This document shows, piece after piece, positions 49,481 to 59,955 of a DNA stretch of 64,000 nucleotides (its first letter is position 1; each line of letters starts with the position of its first letter). Location: contig CAVUHC010000006.1 of NCBI GenBank assembly GCA_963741135.1, positions 372,001 through 436,000 of the forward strand, given 5' to 3'. The notes under the pieces are model-generated. The model was not told the origin of the DNA, searched no databases, and was given only the letters and a program-made list of their open reading frames with translations. The position numbers and the translations under genes were made by a program. The stretch comes from Gp6-AA40 sp963741135. Its GTDB lineage: Bacteria > Acidobacteriota > Vicinamibacteria > Vicinamibacterales > UBA2999.

Positions 49481-50731
49481 TTAAATCGCACCTTGCTGGC
49501 GCGCCACCTGGATGTCGTCGTCGTTCAGGCCGAGAACGGAACGGAGAACCTCTTCGGTGTGTTCTCCGAGGAGCGGCGAGCGCCGAACCTCCGCAGGTGA
49601 ATCCGAAAGTTTGATCGGATTACCCACCGTCAGATACTTGCCGCGTTCTGGATGGTCGACTTCGACCACGGTTCCAGTCTGACGGAGGGACGGCTCATCG
49701 GCGAGTTCCTTCATCGAGAGAATCGGGCCGCATGGAACGTTCAACGGATTGAGCGTCGCCATCACCTCCATCTTGCTCAAGGTCATCGTCCACTTCTCGA
49801 TTTCCGCAAACACGTGAGCCAGCCTGGGAAGACGCGCGTCGGGTGTGTTGAAGTTCGGGTCGTCCAGCCAATCGGCGTGACCGATCACCTTGGCCAGCGT
49901 CGGAAAGGCCTGCACCTGCCCGATCACATAGATGTACGCATCCGGATCGGTCTCCCACCCTTTGCACTTGACGATCCAGCCCGGATGGCCTCCGCCGGAA
50001 GCGTTGCCGGCGCGTGGGACGGCGTCGCCGAATGTTCCGTTGGGATACTGGGGATACTCCTTGAGCACGCCACCGCGCGCGAGCCGTTGCTGGTCGCGAA
50101 GCTTTACCCGGCAGAGGTTCAGCACGGTATCCTGCATCGCGCACGTGACCCGCTGGCCGCGTCCGCTCTTCTCGCGATGGAACAGGGCGGCCAGAATGCC
50201 CGCCACCAGATGGATGCCGGTGCCGGAATCGCCGATCTGGGAGCCGGTCACCATCGGGAAACCGCCGATCTCGCCGGTCGTCGAGGCCGACCCGCCGGTG
50301 CACTGCGCGACGTTCTCATAAACCTTGCAGTCTTCGAAAGGACCCGGACCGAATCCCTTGACAGAGGCATAGATCATTCGCGGATTGAGCTGCTGAATTT
50401 TCTCCCAGGGGAAACCCATGCGGTCGATCGCACCCGGCGCGTAGTTCTCGACCATCACGTCGCAATGTTCGATCAGCTTTGAGAAGATTCTCTTGCCTGC
50501 TTCGGTTTTAGGATTCAACGTGATAGCACGCTTGTTACTGTTCAGCATCGTGAAATAGAGACTGTCGACTCCCGGAATGTCGCGCAGTTGGGTGCGCGTC
50601 GGATCGCCTTCACCAGGCTTCTCGATCTTGATGACGTCGGCTCCGAACCAGGCCAGAATCTGGGTGCAGGTCGGTCCCGATTGCACGTGCGTCATGTCCA
50701 GGATCCGAACACCCTCCAGCGCTTTCCCCAT
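49481..50731 (-). CDS. frc: Formyl-CoA:oxalate CoA-transferase (class III CoA transferase)
   Basis: The enzyme moves CoA between formate and oxalate, activating oxalate for decarboxylation. The 416-aa protein matches Frc along its length: LDMTHVQSGPTCTQILAWFG, DSLYFTMLNSNKRAI, KVYENVAQCTGGSASTTGEI, Asp168 in IGDSGTG (catalytic nucleophile position), and CGPILSMKELADEPSLRQ. GGGHPGWIVKCKGWETD matches the Frc-specific loop. No oxalyl-CoA decarboxylase gene is in the window. Other CoA acceptors are possible, since class III transferases vary. It is bounded by the GT39 remnant downstream and the DUF58 gene upstream. Confidence 0.88.
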   Translation of the reverse strand: MGKALEGVRILDMTHVQSGPTCTQILAWFGADVIKIEKPGEGDPTRTQLRDIPGVDSLYFTMLNSNKRAITLNPKTEAGKRIFSKLIEHCDVMVENYAPGAIDRMGFPWEKIQQLNPRMIYASVKGFGPGPFEDCKVYENVAQCTGGSASTTGEIGGFPMVTGSQIGDSGTGIHLVAGILAALFHREKSGRGQRVTCAMQDTVLNLCRVKLRDQQRLARGGVLKEYPQYPNGTFGDAVPRAGNASGGGHPGWIVKCKGWETDPDAYIYVIGQVQAFPTLAKVIGHADWLDDPNFNTPDARLPRLAHVFAEIEKWTMTLSKMEVMATLNPLNVPCGPILSMKELADEPSLRQTGTVVEVDHPERGKYLTVGNPIKLSDSPAEVRRSPLLGEHTEEVLRSVLGLNDDDIQVARQQGAI

Positions 50732-50818
50732 GAATGACCTCTCCCCTGAAATGTTGATGCTATTCGTTTGGGACGAGAATTCTATCCTCGGTATGAACGT
50801 TTGAGAACCCTTTGTGTG

Positions 50819-52177
50819 TCAGATCGTCCCTGCACGCTTCATCGCGTGATACCGGTTGACAAGCTCGATACCGAGACGTTCGGGCTCGGCGTCTACCATC
50901 AGGGCATGACCTGCCGCGAGGCGATTGAAGGCGTCGCGGCGCGACTGCTCATACAGATGGGCGCTTGCGACGTCAATTGCCGCATCGCCGCTCACGAGAG
51001 GCTGTGCAATCAGCTCGCCCACGATTCGCTCGCGCAGGCTCGCGACCAGCACGAGATGCCGGGATCGTAGCAGTCGGAGTGCGTGTCCCAGCTCCGTGCT
51101 GTCCTCGTCGCGGAAATTGGTGATGACAATCACCAGCGCGCGTTTGCGCTGTCTGCGCAGCAGATCCTGCGCTGCGGTCACATAGTCGGAATGGGTAGGC
51201 GTGGGCTGTACGCCGTACAGCTGGCCCATCAGCGCATTCAGCGTGTGCGCGCCTTTTCGAGGCGCGAACGAGCGCTCCTCTCCGGCGGGCGTGCCGAACG
51301 TCATCGCGCCGACGGCGTCACCATCCTTGAGCGCCACGTACGTGAAGAGCATCACGGCGTTCAACACCTGGTCGAAATGTGTGGTGCCGATCGCGCTGTC
51401 CCGATCATCTGCCCGCATGCGCCGGCCGCAGTCGACGAGCAGCATGACGCACTGGTCGCGCTCGTCCTGAAACTGGCGGACGATCGGTTTGCCCAGTCTC
51501 AGCGTCGCGCGCCAGTCCACGTGGCGCACCGAATCACCGACACGGTACTCGGAGAGCTGCTTGAAGTCCGTGCCTTGGCCGCGCAGCTGGTATGTCTTGA
51601 CGCCGATTTCCTGCAGGCGGCGATCGCTCGCGAGCCATGCGTATCGTGCAACCTGGGCAAAGTCGGGGTAGACACGACGCACATCGGTCGTGCCGAGTCG
51701 TTCGAGCAACTCGCACAGTCCCCAGCGCGAGCGGACCCGCACATCCGCCGGCGCGAATGTCACCTCGCCCCTCCGGGTCGGGGTGACCGGGTACGTGGCG
51801 TCGAAGCGGCTGGCGCCTGGGAGCGACAGCCGGATCGGCAGCCCTTGCGTGAGGAAGCTCGGGTCGGCATGGTCGTATAGCTCACCGCGCCATGTTTCGG
51901 CTCCCGCAGTAACGATGGCCAGGTGCACCGACTGCCTCACCCCGATGGCGAACGCCGCCGGCAACTGACGTGTCATTGTCGGAGACGACTGTCGCCACGC
52001 GTGCAGGGAGGCCGTGTAGTCCCAGATTCCGCCGACGAGCAGCGCGAGCAGGAAGCCGAATGCCACCCTGCCGATGACGGTCACCGGCATGCCCATAAGC
52101 AGTGCGAGGAGAAAACCAACGGAGCTTCCCGCGAGTGCGAGAACCGCTGTCCGTCCCGGAATCACGCGAAGTCGCAT
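50819..52177 (-). CDS. DUF58 domain protein (MoxR-associated)
   Basis: This 452-aa protein has two N-terminal membrane helices (about 10-50), a periplasmic beta domain, and the DUF58 core TDFKQLSEYRVGDSVRHVDW. A vWA-like fold follows with VMLLVDCGRRMR and ALVIVITNFRDED, a degenerate MIDAS-like site. DUF58 proteins are standard partners of MoxR AAA+ ATPases, and the moxR gene is 11 bases upstream. The pair probably helps assemble or activate an envelope protein complex. It is the last gene of a seven-gene minus-strand operon. Confidence 0.9.
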   Translation of the reverse strand: MRLRVIPGRTAVLALAGSSVGFLLALLMGMPVTVIGRVAFGFLLALLVGGIWDYTASLHAWRQSSPTMTRQLPAAFAIGVRQSVHLAIVTAGAETWRGELYDHADPSFLTQGLPIRLSLPGASRFDATYPVTPTRRGEVTFAPADVRVRSRWGLCELLERLGTTDVRRVYPDFAQVARYAWLASDRRLQEIGVKTYQLRGQGTDFKQLSEYRVGDSVRHVDWRATLRLGKPIVRQFQDERDQCVMLLVDCGRRMRADDRDSAIGTTHFDQVLNAVMLFTYVALKDGDAVGAMTFGTPAGEERSFAPRKGAHTLNALMGQLYGVQPTPTHSDYVTAAQDLLRRQRKRALVIVITNFRDEDSTELGHALRLLRSRHLVLVASLRERIVGELIAQPLVSGDAAIDVASAHLYEQSRRDAFNRLAAGHALMVDAEPERLGIELVNRYHAMKRAGTI

Positions 52178-52188
52178 GGCTCGAGACC

Positions 52189-53152
<964 letters not shown>

Positions 53153-53166
<14 letters not shown>

Positions 53167-54337
53167 GCGAGGACCTCGTGTGCTCGATGAGGGTTCGGCG
53201 CCGCGCGGCCTCGAGCAGCGCGATCCTGTTGCGGAGCTCGTGGGAGCGGCGCCCGCCAGTGTGGTGAACAGCCGCAGCGAGAGCGTCCCGATCGAAGCCG
53301 GTCAGATGCGCCAGAGCCGCGGCGCGTTCGTCGGCGGACAATTGCGCGTACGTTGGAACCCGGCGGTGCGCCGCTTCGTCGAGCGCCCGTACGGAGGCCG
53401 CGTGAAGCGCCTCCCCGCCGCCGTTGCGCAATGCGAACTGTCCCGTGCCGCAGATCTGCTCGGCCAACGAGCGGCGCGCAGGGTCCGGCATCGCCGCGAG
53501 CGGTCCGAACCGGATACCGCCGCGCCACAGCACGACTGCGAGGAGCGTGAACGTGAGCATCACCACCGGCGCGCCGTACTGCCAGAGCAACGCCAGCAGC
53601 GACGGGTGAGCGTCTTCCGAAAGGAAGTGGACATCATCGCCCCGGCGCATCTGGGTGGCGGCCACGAACAGCCAGCCATGATCGCCTTCGAACAGGTTCC
53701 GATCTCGGAACGGAGTCGCGTTGATGACGGTCACGCTGCCTCGACCCACCTGAACGCGCATCGCCTGGATGCCGGACTCGTCGCGGAGAACCCACCCGGT
53801 GTTCCTTGTGCTCGTGAGGAAAGACACGTCATCGAGATCGCACATCCGATAGCGCTCCGTGGGCGTCCCGCTGGAAGGCGTCCCGTTCTGTTCCTCCTGG
53901 AACATGCGGCACGCCGCATCCTGCTTCGATTCCGCAGACTCTTCTGCACCATCCCGTTCTCGGTACTCACGGACGATGCCCGACCAGCGCTCGAATTCGT
54001 TCTCACCACCAGACAGCGTCCGGTCGATCACCAGCCGCCCGCCCGATTCCACCCAACCCTCGAGCGCTTCGCGCCGGCCCGCGCTCAGGTCCCAATGCCA
54101 GGTGGAGAGAACGATCACCGAATCGGCTGGCGGCGTGGTGAATGCACGATCCCACGCGCTGCGAGCGCCGAGCGCCTCCGCAAATCGCTGCGCGGCATAG
54201 AAGGGATTCGTGAGCGCCTCGCCTTTCGGAGGCATCGGCACCTTGGTGTCCGCCCAGTAAGTGTTGCTCGCAACCCAGGCGATGAGCGCCACCAGCGGTA
54301 CGAGGACCACCAGCCAGGTGATTCGCCCGCGGCTCAT
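53153..54337 (-). CDS. DUF4350 domain protein
   Basis: This 394-aa protein is anchored by a helix at 7-25 (TWLVVLVPLVALIAWVAS) and a second at about 250-272 (APVVMLTFTLLAVVLWRGG). The outside domain carries the DUF4350 pattern: NPFYAAQRFAEALG, VIVLSTWHWDLSAGRREAL, WVESGGRLVIDRT and GHGSVT-like GRGSVTVINATPF. The cytoplasmic end has HRRVPTYAQLSADERAAAL. DUF4350 proteins are found beside MoxR and DUF58 in many bacteria, and the function is unknown. Its start and stop overlap both neighbours (4 and 14 bases). Confidence 0.86.
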
Positions 54338-55197
54338 GCTGCGCCCCCGGGTTCCATGGAATCGCGCGGTGCGCCGGAATTGAGCGCGGATGCGAAGTCA
54401 TCACAGAGCGCGTACACCGTCACTGCCTGGGTGTCCTGGCCGCCATACACGAACCGCTGCCAGACACGTACGAGGCGGGAGGCGTACTCGTGCCTTCCCT
54501 GCGTGAGATGACTCGCCGCCAGCGCCAGGCAGTCGCTTTCCGTGGTCGAATCGCGAATGGGAATGCGGTGAACGTGGGCGAGCCGCGACAGCATTCCGCG
54601 GTAGAGCAGTGCCAGCGCCGCCCGATGCTCACCGCGATCCCACAGCACACGTGCTGCGATGCCAATGTCCTCGGGAAGGCTTTCCGGCCGGATGTCCAGA
54701 TCGCGCACGTGAGTCGGCGCGACGAACGGGTCCTCGCCGCGCAACACCCCGTGTGTGCGCACGGTGCGCACGACGTAGGCGAACAGCAGACCCGCCAACA
54801 CCGCCACCGCGCCCCACACGAGCAGGCGCGCCGATTGGTCGAGCCAGCGAAACAGGCCGGCAGTCCATGTGACCAATGCCGGCGTGGTGGACGGCCTCGC
54901 CTCGGTCGAATCCCTCCACCGGAGCATCTTGATCGTGCGTTCGGTTGCGAGGTTCGGATCTGCCTTGACCTTATCGAGCGCGCGCGCGATCTCAGCCCGT
55001 GAGGGAGCCCCGGTCGTGGCCTGCGCCGATTCCAGTTGGACCGGCGCTGCCCCAATCGAGAGCGCGGCCATCAACACGGCCGCCATCGTGACGACATACA
55101 GTCCGCGTGCGCTCGCCGCATATTCCAGCGGCGCGCCTTGGCGCGACCCCGCCGACGCCCTGGCGGGGGCGGGGAATACGTCAGGCTGCGAACGCAC
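54334..55197 (-). CDS. DUF4129 domain protein
   Basis: This 287-aa membrane protein has helices at about 33-52 (YVVTMAAVLMAALSIGAA) and 125-147 (LLVWGAVAVLAGLLFAYVV). The C-terminal DUF4129 domain includes HRAALALLYRGMLSRLAH and IPIRDSTTESDCLALA. The domain resembles the C-terminal part of some transglutaminase-related proteins. It lies in the MoxR/DUF58 operon, overlapping DUF4350 by four bases and the upstream membrane gene by 17. It probably contributes to the same envelope complex. The start could alternatively be the internal ATG of MAAVLMAAL. Confidence 0.83.
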   Translation of the reverse strand: MRSQPDVFPAPARASAGSRQGAPLEYAASARGLYVVTMAAVLMAALSIGAAPVQLESAQATTGAPSRAEIARALDKVKADPNLATERTIKMLRWRDSTEARPSTTPALVTWTAGLFRWLDQSARLLVWGAVAVLAGLLFAYVVRTVRTHGVLRGEDPFVAPTHVRDLDIRPESLPEDIGIAARVLWDRGEHRAALALLYRGMLSRLAHVHRIPIRDSTTESDCLALAASHLTQGRHEYASRLVRVWQRFVYGGQDTQAVTVYALCDDFASALNSGAPRDSMEPGGAA

Positions 55198-55915
55198 GTC
55201 GGAACTCCTGCTCGATGTCCCATGCCTCGAGCTCGGCGCGCCTGTTCAGGTACATCGCGAACCCTGCCGCCACATAGAACGGCTCGAGAAACACCACCGT
55301 GATCGCGTAGGCGACCGCGAAGGCCAGCGAGAAAAAGGCCGGCAGCTCGCCGGACAACGCTTCGAGCACTCCCGGCGCCCGTCCCGACGGCGCGAGCCAG
55401 AAGACGAGCGAGACCAGCGCAAACGTCAGAGCGTTTTCAGCCAGACTGAACGCACTTGTCATCATCAGTGCGGATCCGGCATTCCGCTGCCGAATCTGCC
55501 GAACACGTGCACCCGCCGTCACGATCGAAAGACCTTCGAGTTGGTACACCGGCTGCGTGAGCGAACGCCACAGCGACAGGCGCCGTACCGTCCACGTAAA
55601 CAGGAATTGGCTCCACCACACCTGTCGCTGCGCCTTCCACACATCGGAGGGTGCAGTTCGTTGCCCGAAGGCTGCCCGCGACAGCGCGAAGAGGATCGTG
55701 CGATCGAGCCACGGCTTCGCGCACCATATCACCAGGGTCGGCAGCCAGGTGGCGAGCTCGAAGGAGGCGAGCGCTAGCGCAATCACGGGTAGAGCCACGA
55801 TTCCGTAACAGGGGTAGACGGAGTGCGCGGCGCTTTGGCAGAGACGCACCCCGAGATCCGCGGCCTCCGTCGGAGTCCGTGGCCGCAGGCGTACCGCAAA
55901 CGCGTCAACCCGCAC
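55181..55915 (-). CDS. Polytopic membrane protein of the MoxR/SpoIIM operon
   Basis: This 244-aa membrane protein of no named family has about five helices (for example GIVALPVIALALASFELATW, LTFALVSLVFWLAPSG, AFFSLAFAVAYAITVVFLEPFYVAAGF). Its N-terminus (DAFAVRLRPRTPTEAADLGVRL) is soluble. This context, between SpoIIM-like and DUF4129 genes, is typical for proteins annotated only as hypothetical membrane proteins. The start is GTG 55915, overlapping the SpoIIM gene by 11 bases; the frame upstream to 56038 is antisense-like and was dropped. Confidence 0.8.
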   Translation of the reverse strand: MRVDAFAVRLRPRTPTEAADLGVRLCQSAAHSVYPCYGIVALPVIALALASFELATWLPTLVIWCAKPWLDRTILFALSRAAFGQRTAPSDVWKAQRQVWWSQFLFTWTVRRLSLWRSLTQPVYQLEGLSIVTAGARVRQIRQRNAGSALMMTSAFSLAENALTFALVSLVFWLAPSGRAPGVLEALSGELPAFFSLAFAVAYAITVVFLEPFYVAAGFAMYLNRRAELEAWDIEQEFRRAFAA

Positions 55916-56888
55916 GTCGTCCCTGGAAGGTGAAATACCCGAGCACGGCAGTCCAGGAGACGGCGGCAACACTGTACTTGGCGGTCGCGGGTAGCCAGGT
56001 CGCGGACGACCAGAAGGCCTCGATCGCGGCGGCCACAAGCAGCATGGCGGTCACGCCGTACAAGAGGACCGCGGAATCCCGTGTCGCCACCACGAGCGAA
56101 TGCAACCGTGTCATGCGGCCAGGAGCGAGCAGCGCGTGTCCTATTCTCAATCCGGCCGCTCCGGACAGCACGATCGCGGTCAGCTCGAAAGCGGAGTGGG
56201 TCGCGACGAACGAATAGAACGTCGGGGACAGGCCTCGTTCCGTCAGGTATCCCGCGAGGGCGCCGGAAAACGCGCCGTTGTAGGCAAGGAAGAACAGGCT
56301 TCCCAAGCCGGCAAACAGTCCGCCGGCGAAGCACTGGAACGCCACACCCACGTTGTTGCGGATGTAGAAGCCGAACATCATCCAGTCTGTCGTTGCCGTG
56401 CGCGTCCGGCCAATCGAATCGGCCGCCGGGGAGTACATCTCTTCGAAGGATGCGGCTGTCTCTGAGCTCACGACTGACAGGATCAGTTCCGGCTGCGAAT
56501 ACACCAGAAGAGCAATCACTACCGTCGGCAGCAGGAACGTCGCCGCAGCAACTGCCACGTACGACACATGACTCCTGACGGCGGACGGAAAGTCGACGGC
56601 CACCGTGGCCCAGACACGCGCGAGCCCGAGTTCGCGACGGTGATAGATCACCTGGTGGGCATTGGCAGTCAGCCGCTCGAGACGGTCGACCATATACGCG
56701 GGATAGCAGCGCGCGCGCGCCAGCGCGAGATGCTCGCAGGCGCGCCTGTAGAGCGCCGCGACCCGAGCTCCAGAAACCGACGAGCGAGGTGCGGATTTGC
56801 CGACCCCTCGGGCGAGCAGGCAATCGAGCGACGCCTCGAGCTCCGTCCACTCGCCCTCGTACATCTCCTCGAAGCGCAGCGGCGTCAT
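55905..56888 (-). CDS. SpoIIM/DUF95 family membrane protein
   Basis: This stage II sporulation protein M-like protein has 327 aa. The N-terminal cytoplasmic helical part (FEEMYEGEWTELEASLDCLL, YRRACEHLALARARCYP) is followed by the SpoIIM membrane core: MMFGFYIRNNVGVAFQCFAGG, LGSLFFLAYNGAFSGALAGYL and FVATHSAFELTAIVLSGAAGL. In Bacillus SpoIIM belongs to the DMP septal peptidoglycan machine. In Gram-negatives the family occurs in MoxR-RDD operons instead and does not imply sporulation. ATG 56888 overlaps the RDD stop as ATGA, which fixes the start; GTG 56909 is less likely. Confidence 0.9.
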   Translation of the reverse strand: MTPLRFEEMYEGEWTELEASLDCLLARGVGKSAPRSSVSGARVAALYRRACEHLALARARCYPAYMVDRLERLTANAHQVIYHRRELGLARVWATVAVDFPSAVRSHVSYVAVAAATFLLPTVVIALLVYSQPELILSVVSSETAASFEEMYSPAADSIGRTRTATTDWMMFGFYIRNNVGVAFQCFAGGLFAGLGSLFFLAYNGAFSGALAGYLTERGLSPTFYSFVATHSAFELTAIVLSGAAGLRIGHALLAPGRMTRLHSLVVATRDSAVLLYGVTAMLLVAAAIEAFWSSATWLPATAKYSVAAVSWTAVLGYFTFQGRRAG

Positions 56889-57589
56889 TCCCGTCGTCCC
56901 AGGAGCCACTGCGCTACTCCGAGCACGCGGCGTGTCACCTCCGGGCCCGAACGGCCCGCGTCTCCGGACACGGTCGCCGCCAGCGCCGCCAGCTCGTCGA
57001 GCCGCTCGGCCGTAAGCCTGGGCGCCCGCGCGGCGAGCGCGATGACTGCCGCCTGATCCTGCGGCGCCAGAGACATTGACGGCATGACAGGCGCAACGTC
57101 ATCGAGGGTGATCCGGGGCACCGCCCGCGGCTCGTGCACCACGATCGTGGCGGCGGCGATGTCGCCGAGGCGTTTGCAGTCGCGTCGCAGCAGCATGCTC
57201 ACGATCGCGAAGCCGTAGAGGAGTGGAAGAAAGTCGGCCGCGCGCAGCAGGTTGCGCGTCAACGAGGCCGCTGGAACAACGGGCAACCCATTGTCCATCA
57301 CGACCTTGAGTCCGAAGACCCGCTTTCCAGGCGTAGCGCCCGATGGCGTGAGTTCGAACGCCACGGGATAGAACCATTCGAGCGCAAAGAACAAGATGAG
57401 CCAGAACGCGATTCCAATGCCTCCCGTGAACGCAACAGCGATGGCTGCGGCATACATGATCGCGAGCCGGATCACCCAGTCGAGAGTGAAAGCGTAGAAG
57501 CGCGCACTCAGGCCAGCCGGACGTAGCTCGAGCAGAATGCCTTCAGGGGTCTCGGCAGAGACGACGGTATCCAGTACGTCCCTGGGCAC
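56885..57589 (-). CDS. RDD family membrane protein (first copy)
   Basis: This 234-aa RDD domain protein has ARFYAFTLDWVIRLAIMYA with the conserved Arg-Asp of the first helix. The second core helix contains FALEWFYPVAFELTPSGATPGKRVFGLKV. Then come a loop with LTRNLLRAADFLP and CKRLGDIAAATIVV. RDD proteins are multi-helix membrane proteins, some of them Na+/Li+-H+ antiporters. It starts a seven-gene operon (RDD, SpoIIM, membrane protein, DUF4129, DUF4350, MoxR, DUF58). A cytoplasmic C-terminal tail follows the domain. The start is GTG 57589. Confidence 0.88.
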   Translation of the reverse strand: MPRDVLDTVVSAETPEGILLELRPAGLSARFYAFTLDWVIRLAIMYAAAIAVAFTGGIGIAFWLILFFALEWFYPVAFELTPSGATPGKRVFGLKVVMDNGLPVVPAASLTRNLLRAADFLPLLYGFAIVSMLLRRDCKRLGDIAAATIVVHEPRAVPRITLDDVAPVMPSMSLAPQDQAAVIALAARAPRLTAERLDELAALAATVSGDAGRSGPEVTRRVLGVAQWLLGRRE

Positions 57590-57602
57590 TCAGGGGTGCT
57601 TG

Positions 57603-58109
57603 TCAGGCTTTAACGACGATGGTGTCGGCGATCTTGTCGTGCAGGCACCGTCGCGAGTCATGGAAGATGAAGAGGGCGTCGATCAACCCGTAGAGCGGGA
57701 TGATGCTGACCAGCCCGTTTACGACATTGCGCAGCCAGAAGACCCGCCCGAGCGATGCGGGTGAGCCATCAGTGCGTATGACCTTGATGCCGACGATCTT
57801 CTTGGCAATCGATTGCCCATTGCGCCTCATGTACTTGATCGTCAGCCAGCACCAGACGGTGAAACCAACGAGCGTCACCACGCCGCCGACGAGGAGAATT
57901 GCATTGGGACCGGTCTCGCCCGTCGCTCTCGCCGCGGCCCCGCCGACAATCGCGACCAGTATCAACGGCGTGTAGACCATCGCCATGAGGATGATGCCAT
58001 CGAGGATCGCGGCGCCCAGCCGTGTGCCGCGATCTGCGGGGGCGGTCAGCGCGGAGGGGTCGGCGATGTCCCTGACGGAGGCCCGCGGTGGAGCGTACGG
58101 ATTTGCCAT
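57603..58109 (-). CDS. RDD family membrane protein (second copy)
   Basis: This second, shorter RDD protein (168 aa) lies 13 bases upstream of the first. It starts MANPYAPPRASVRD. Core motifs are GTRLGAAILDGIILMAMVY with Arg and Asp, TIKYMRRNGQSIAKKIVGIKVIRTDG and GRVFWLRNVVNGLVSIIPLYGLIDALFIF, ending RRCLHDKIADTIVV. ATG 58109 is chosen over the extended frame to 58175 by family alignment. It may be co-transcribed with the operon below or have its own promoter in the 260 bases upstream. The two copies differ enough to be an old duplication. Confidence 0.88.
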   Translation of the reverse strand: MANPYAPPRASVRDIADPSALTAPADRGTRLGAAILDGIILMAMVYTPLILVAIVGGAAARATGETGPNAILLVGGVVTLVGFTVWCWLTIKYMRRNGQSIAKKIVGIKVIRTDGSPASLGRVFWLRNVVNGLVSIIPLYGLIDALFIFHDSRRCLHDKIADTIVVKA

Positions 58110-58368
58110 CGGCTGAATGACTCCCTTGTATTGCTGTCGATATCCCCTCTCTATTCTCGGCAAATTGCCGCGCACACGGTAGTCGCTTCGTCACGCGATT
58201 GCGCGAATAAGACACCCGATTCACTTTCGGCCGGAGGCACACAGTTGTGGTGGCGCAGAGGCCGTAAGGCAGGAATAAGCGCTGGAGTTACGCGCGAGGT
58301 GTTCGCGGGGGCTGGGAGCGCGATCCATGCGGCGGGCGACGGCCCGCCGCATGGTTATGAGCCCGGTT

Positions 58369-59955
58369 CTAATTTGTCGCGCCGCTGCCGGCGAATTTCG
58401 CGAAATCCGCCCACGGGTACACACGACCGCCGTGGATGGGTGCGATGGTCGTGACGTCCAGCTTCAGTCGCTGCACGTTGTTGTAGAAGGTTCTGCTCGC
58501 TGGGCTGACCGTGGTCGGGAGCGGCGCGTTCGGCGCGGGCGGCGTGAACAGATCCGCTTCGACCACAATTTTCTCCTTGGGGAGATACGCGATCAGCATG
58601 CCTTGGGCGTGAGCGAGGCCCTGGACGTTGTAAATCTCCATGACCTTCGTCCCATCCGTCAGCACATATTTCTGGCCCACCGTCTCGAACGTATAGCCCT
58701 CCGCGACTTCCTCTGGCGGAGCGAGGGCCAGCCGGTCGGGCTTCAACATCCACGGCTTAACCGTCAGGACCTCTGCGTAATATGAGTGATTCGCTTGCTG
58801 CAGGACGATGGTGACACCTTCCTGCGCAACGTAGGCGCGGACGCCGCCCAGGTGATCCCAATGGTGATGCGTACTCACCAGGTACCGAATCGGCTTGTTG
58901 GGAATCAGCCTCTTGACTTCCGCGATGACGGCGAGTGACCGATCCTCGTTGAGCGGTGCCTCGATGACCGTGATGAAGTCACGGAACTCGACGGCGATGC
59001 TGGAGTGCGTTCCACCGCCTACGTACCACACGCCATCCGCCGTTTTCGTCGACTCGACGCGGACCGGCGGGATGGTTGCTGAACGCACCGCGTCGGGAAC
59101 GGTCAGGGCGGCGCCAGTCACGTTCAGCTGTACGTTGCTGACCGTGAGACCGAACTGGTTGTGCCCGCCGCTCACGTTCACGCCCTCGCCTTCCAGATCG
59201 TCATCAAGATCGTGGTGCGCATGGAACGTGGTGGGGAACATCACGCCACCACCGAAATCCTTGTAGTTGGTGAGAACCAGTTCGTAATACAGGTCTCCGA
59301 CGACGGGATTGGGGAAATACGTCTGGATCCGTTCGACCAGGTTCCTGTCGTTGATCGCGCACTGCACCCGGTACTTCCCGAGCGCCATGAACGAGACGGC
59401 TCTGATCCGGCCCTTTCCCTGTTCATTGCGCGTGATGACAATCGGGTTGGCCCCTGGCTCCAGAGCGGCTTTGAGACAGCCGTGCGGGGTGAGCCAGACC
59501 TCGAGCTGCCGTTGTTCCGCGTCGGCGGGCGCCGGAACCACCATCGTGCCGTTCAGGTTCCAGGCGTAGTTGCCGCTGACCATTTGTATCGTCCGTTGAT
59601 CCCCGATGAGGGGGTTGGTAACCACGGGAGCATTGCCTCCACCTGCAGGTCCGCCCTGGCCCGTTCCCTGCCTCAAGGTGTAATCGACCTTGGAGGATTT
59701 GGAGTCGTAGTCGATGGTTCGGGTGTAGGTGGTCAACTGATTCGCCGGCCAGTCCATCGCCGGGGAATAGTTCTGGCCCGCTGCAGCGACATAGCCCGTG
59801 GTTCCGGAATACGTGATCGACTTCAGGTTCTCGGCGCCCATCGCCTTGAGTGACGTCTGCAACAGCGTCCGGGCATCCGGTTCCTGGGCGATCCCGGCCG
59901 CGCGTATCAGGGTCAGCAGAAGGCCGACACAGAGAATCCACAATCTGCCGTTCAT
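58369..59955 (-). CDS. Exported metallo-beta-lactamase-fold hydrolase with large N-terminal domain
   Basis: This periplasmic protein of 528 aa has a signal peptide (LWILCVGLLLTLIRAAGIAQ). Residues 25-300 form an N-terminal region of unknown role with GTTGYVAAAGQNYSP and GGGNAP. The MBL domain follows with HHHWDHLGG (HxHxDH, residues 363-368), a later zinc histidine in GLAHAQGM and the final APIHGGRVYPW. The second Asp ligand is not certain. Such fusions occur in Acidobacteria and Proteobacteria as uncharacterised hydrolases; they need not confer beta-lactam resistance. It is divergent from the kinase gene, 514 bases away. Confidence 0.88.
   Translation of the reverse strand: MNGRLWILCVGLLLTLIRAAGIAQEPDARTLLQTSLKAMGAENLKSITYSGTTGYVAAAGQNYSPAMDWPANQLTTYTRTIDYDSKSSKVDYTLRQGTGQGGPAGGGNAPVVTNPLIGDQRTIQMVSGNYAWNLNGTMVVPAPADAEQRQLEVWLTPHGCLKAALEPGANPIVITRNEQGKGRIRAVSFMALGKYRVQCAINDRNLVERIQTYFPNPVVGDLYYELVLTNYKDFGGGVMFPTTFHAHHDLDDDLEGEGVNVSGGHNQFGLTVSNVQLNVTGAALTVPDAVRSATIPPVRVESTKTADGVWYVGGGTHSSIAVEFRDFITVIEAPLNEDRSLAVIAEVKRLIPNKPIRYLVSTHHHWDHLGGVRAYVAQEGVTIVLQQANHSYYAEVLTVKPWMLKPDRLALAPPEEVAEGYTFETVGQKYVLTDGTKVMEIYNVQGLAHAQGMLIAYLPKEKIVVEADLFTPPAPNAPLPTTVSPASRTFYNNVQRLKLDVTTIAPIHGGRVYPWADFAKFAGSGATN

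Noticed and set aside
55905..56888. Evidence for endospore formation
   Set aside because: SpoIIM-like proteins are widespread in non-sporulating bacteria within MoxR/RDD operons, and no other sporulation gene is present.
58369..59955. Antibiotic-resistance beta-lactamase
   Set aside because: The metallo-beta-lactamase fold is shared by many hydrolases; the large N-terminal domain and poor match to B1-B3 enzymes beyond the zinc motif do not support resistance.
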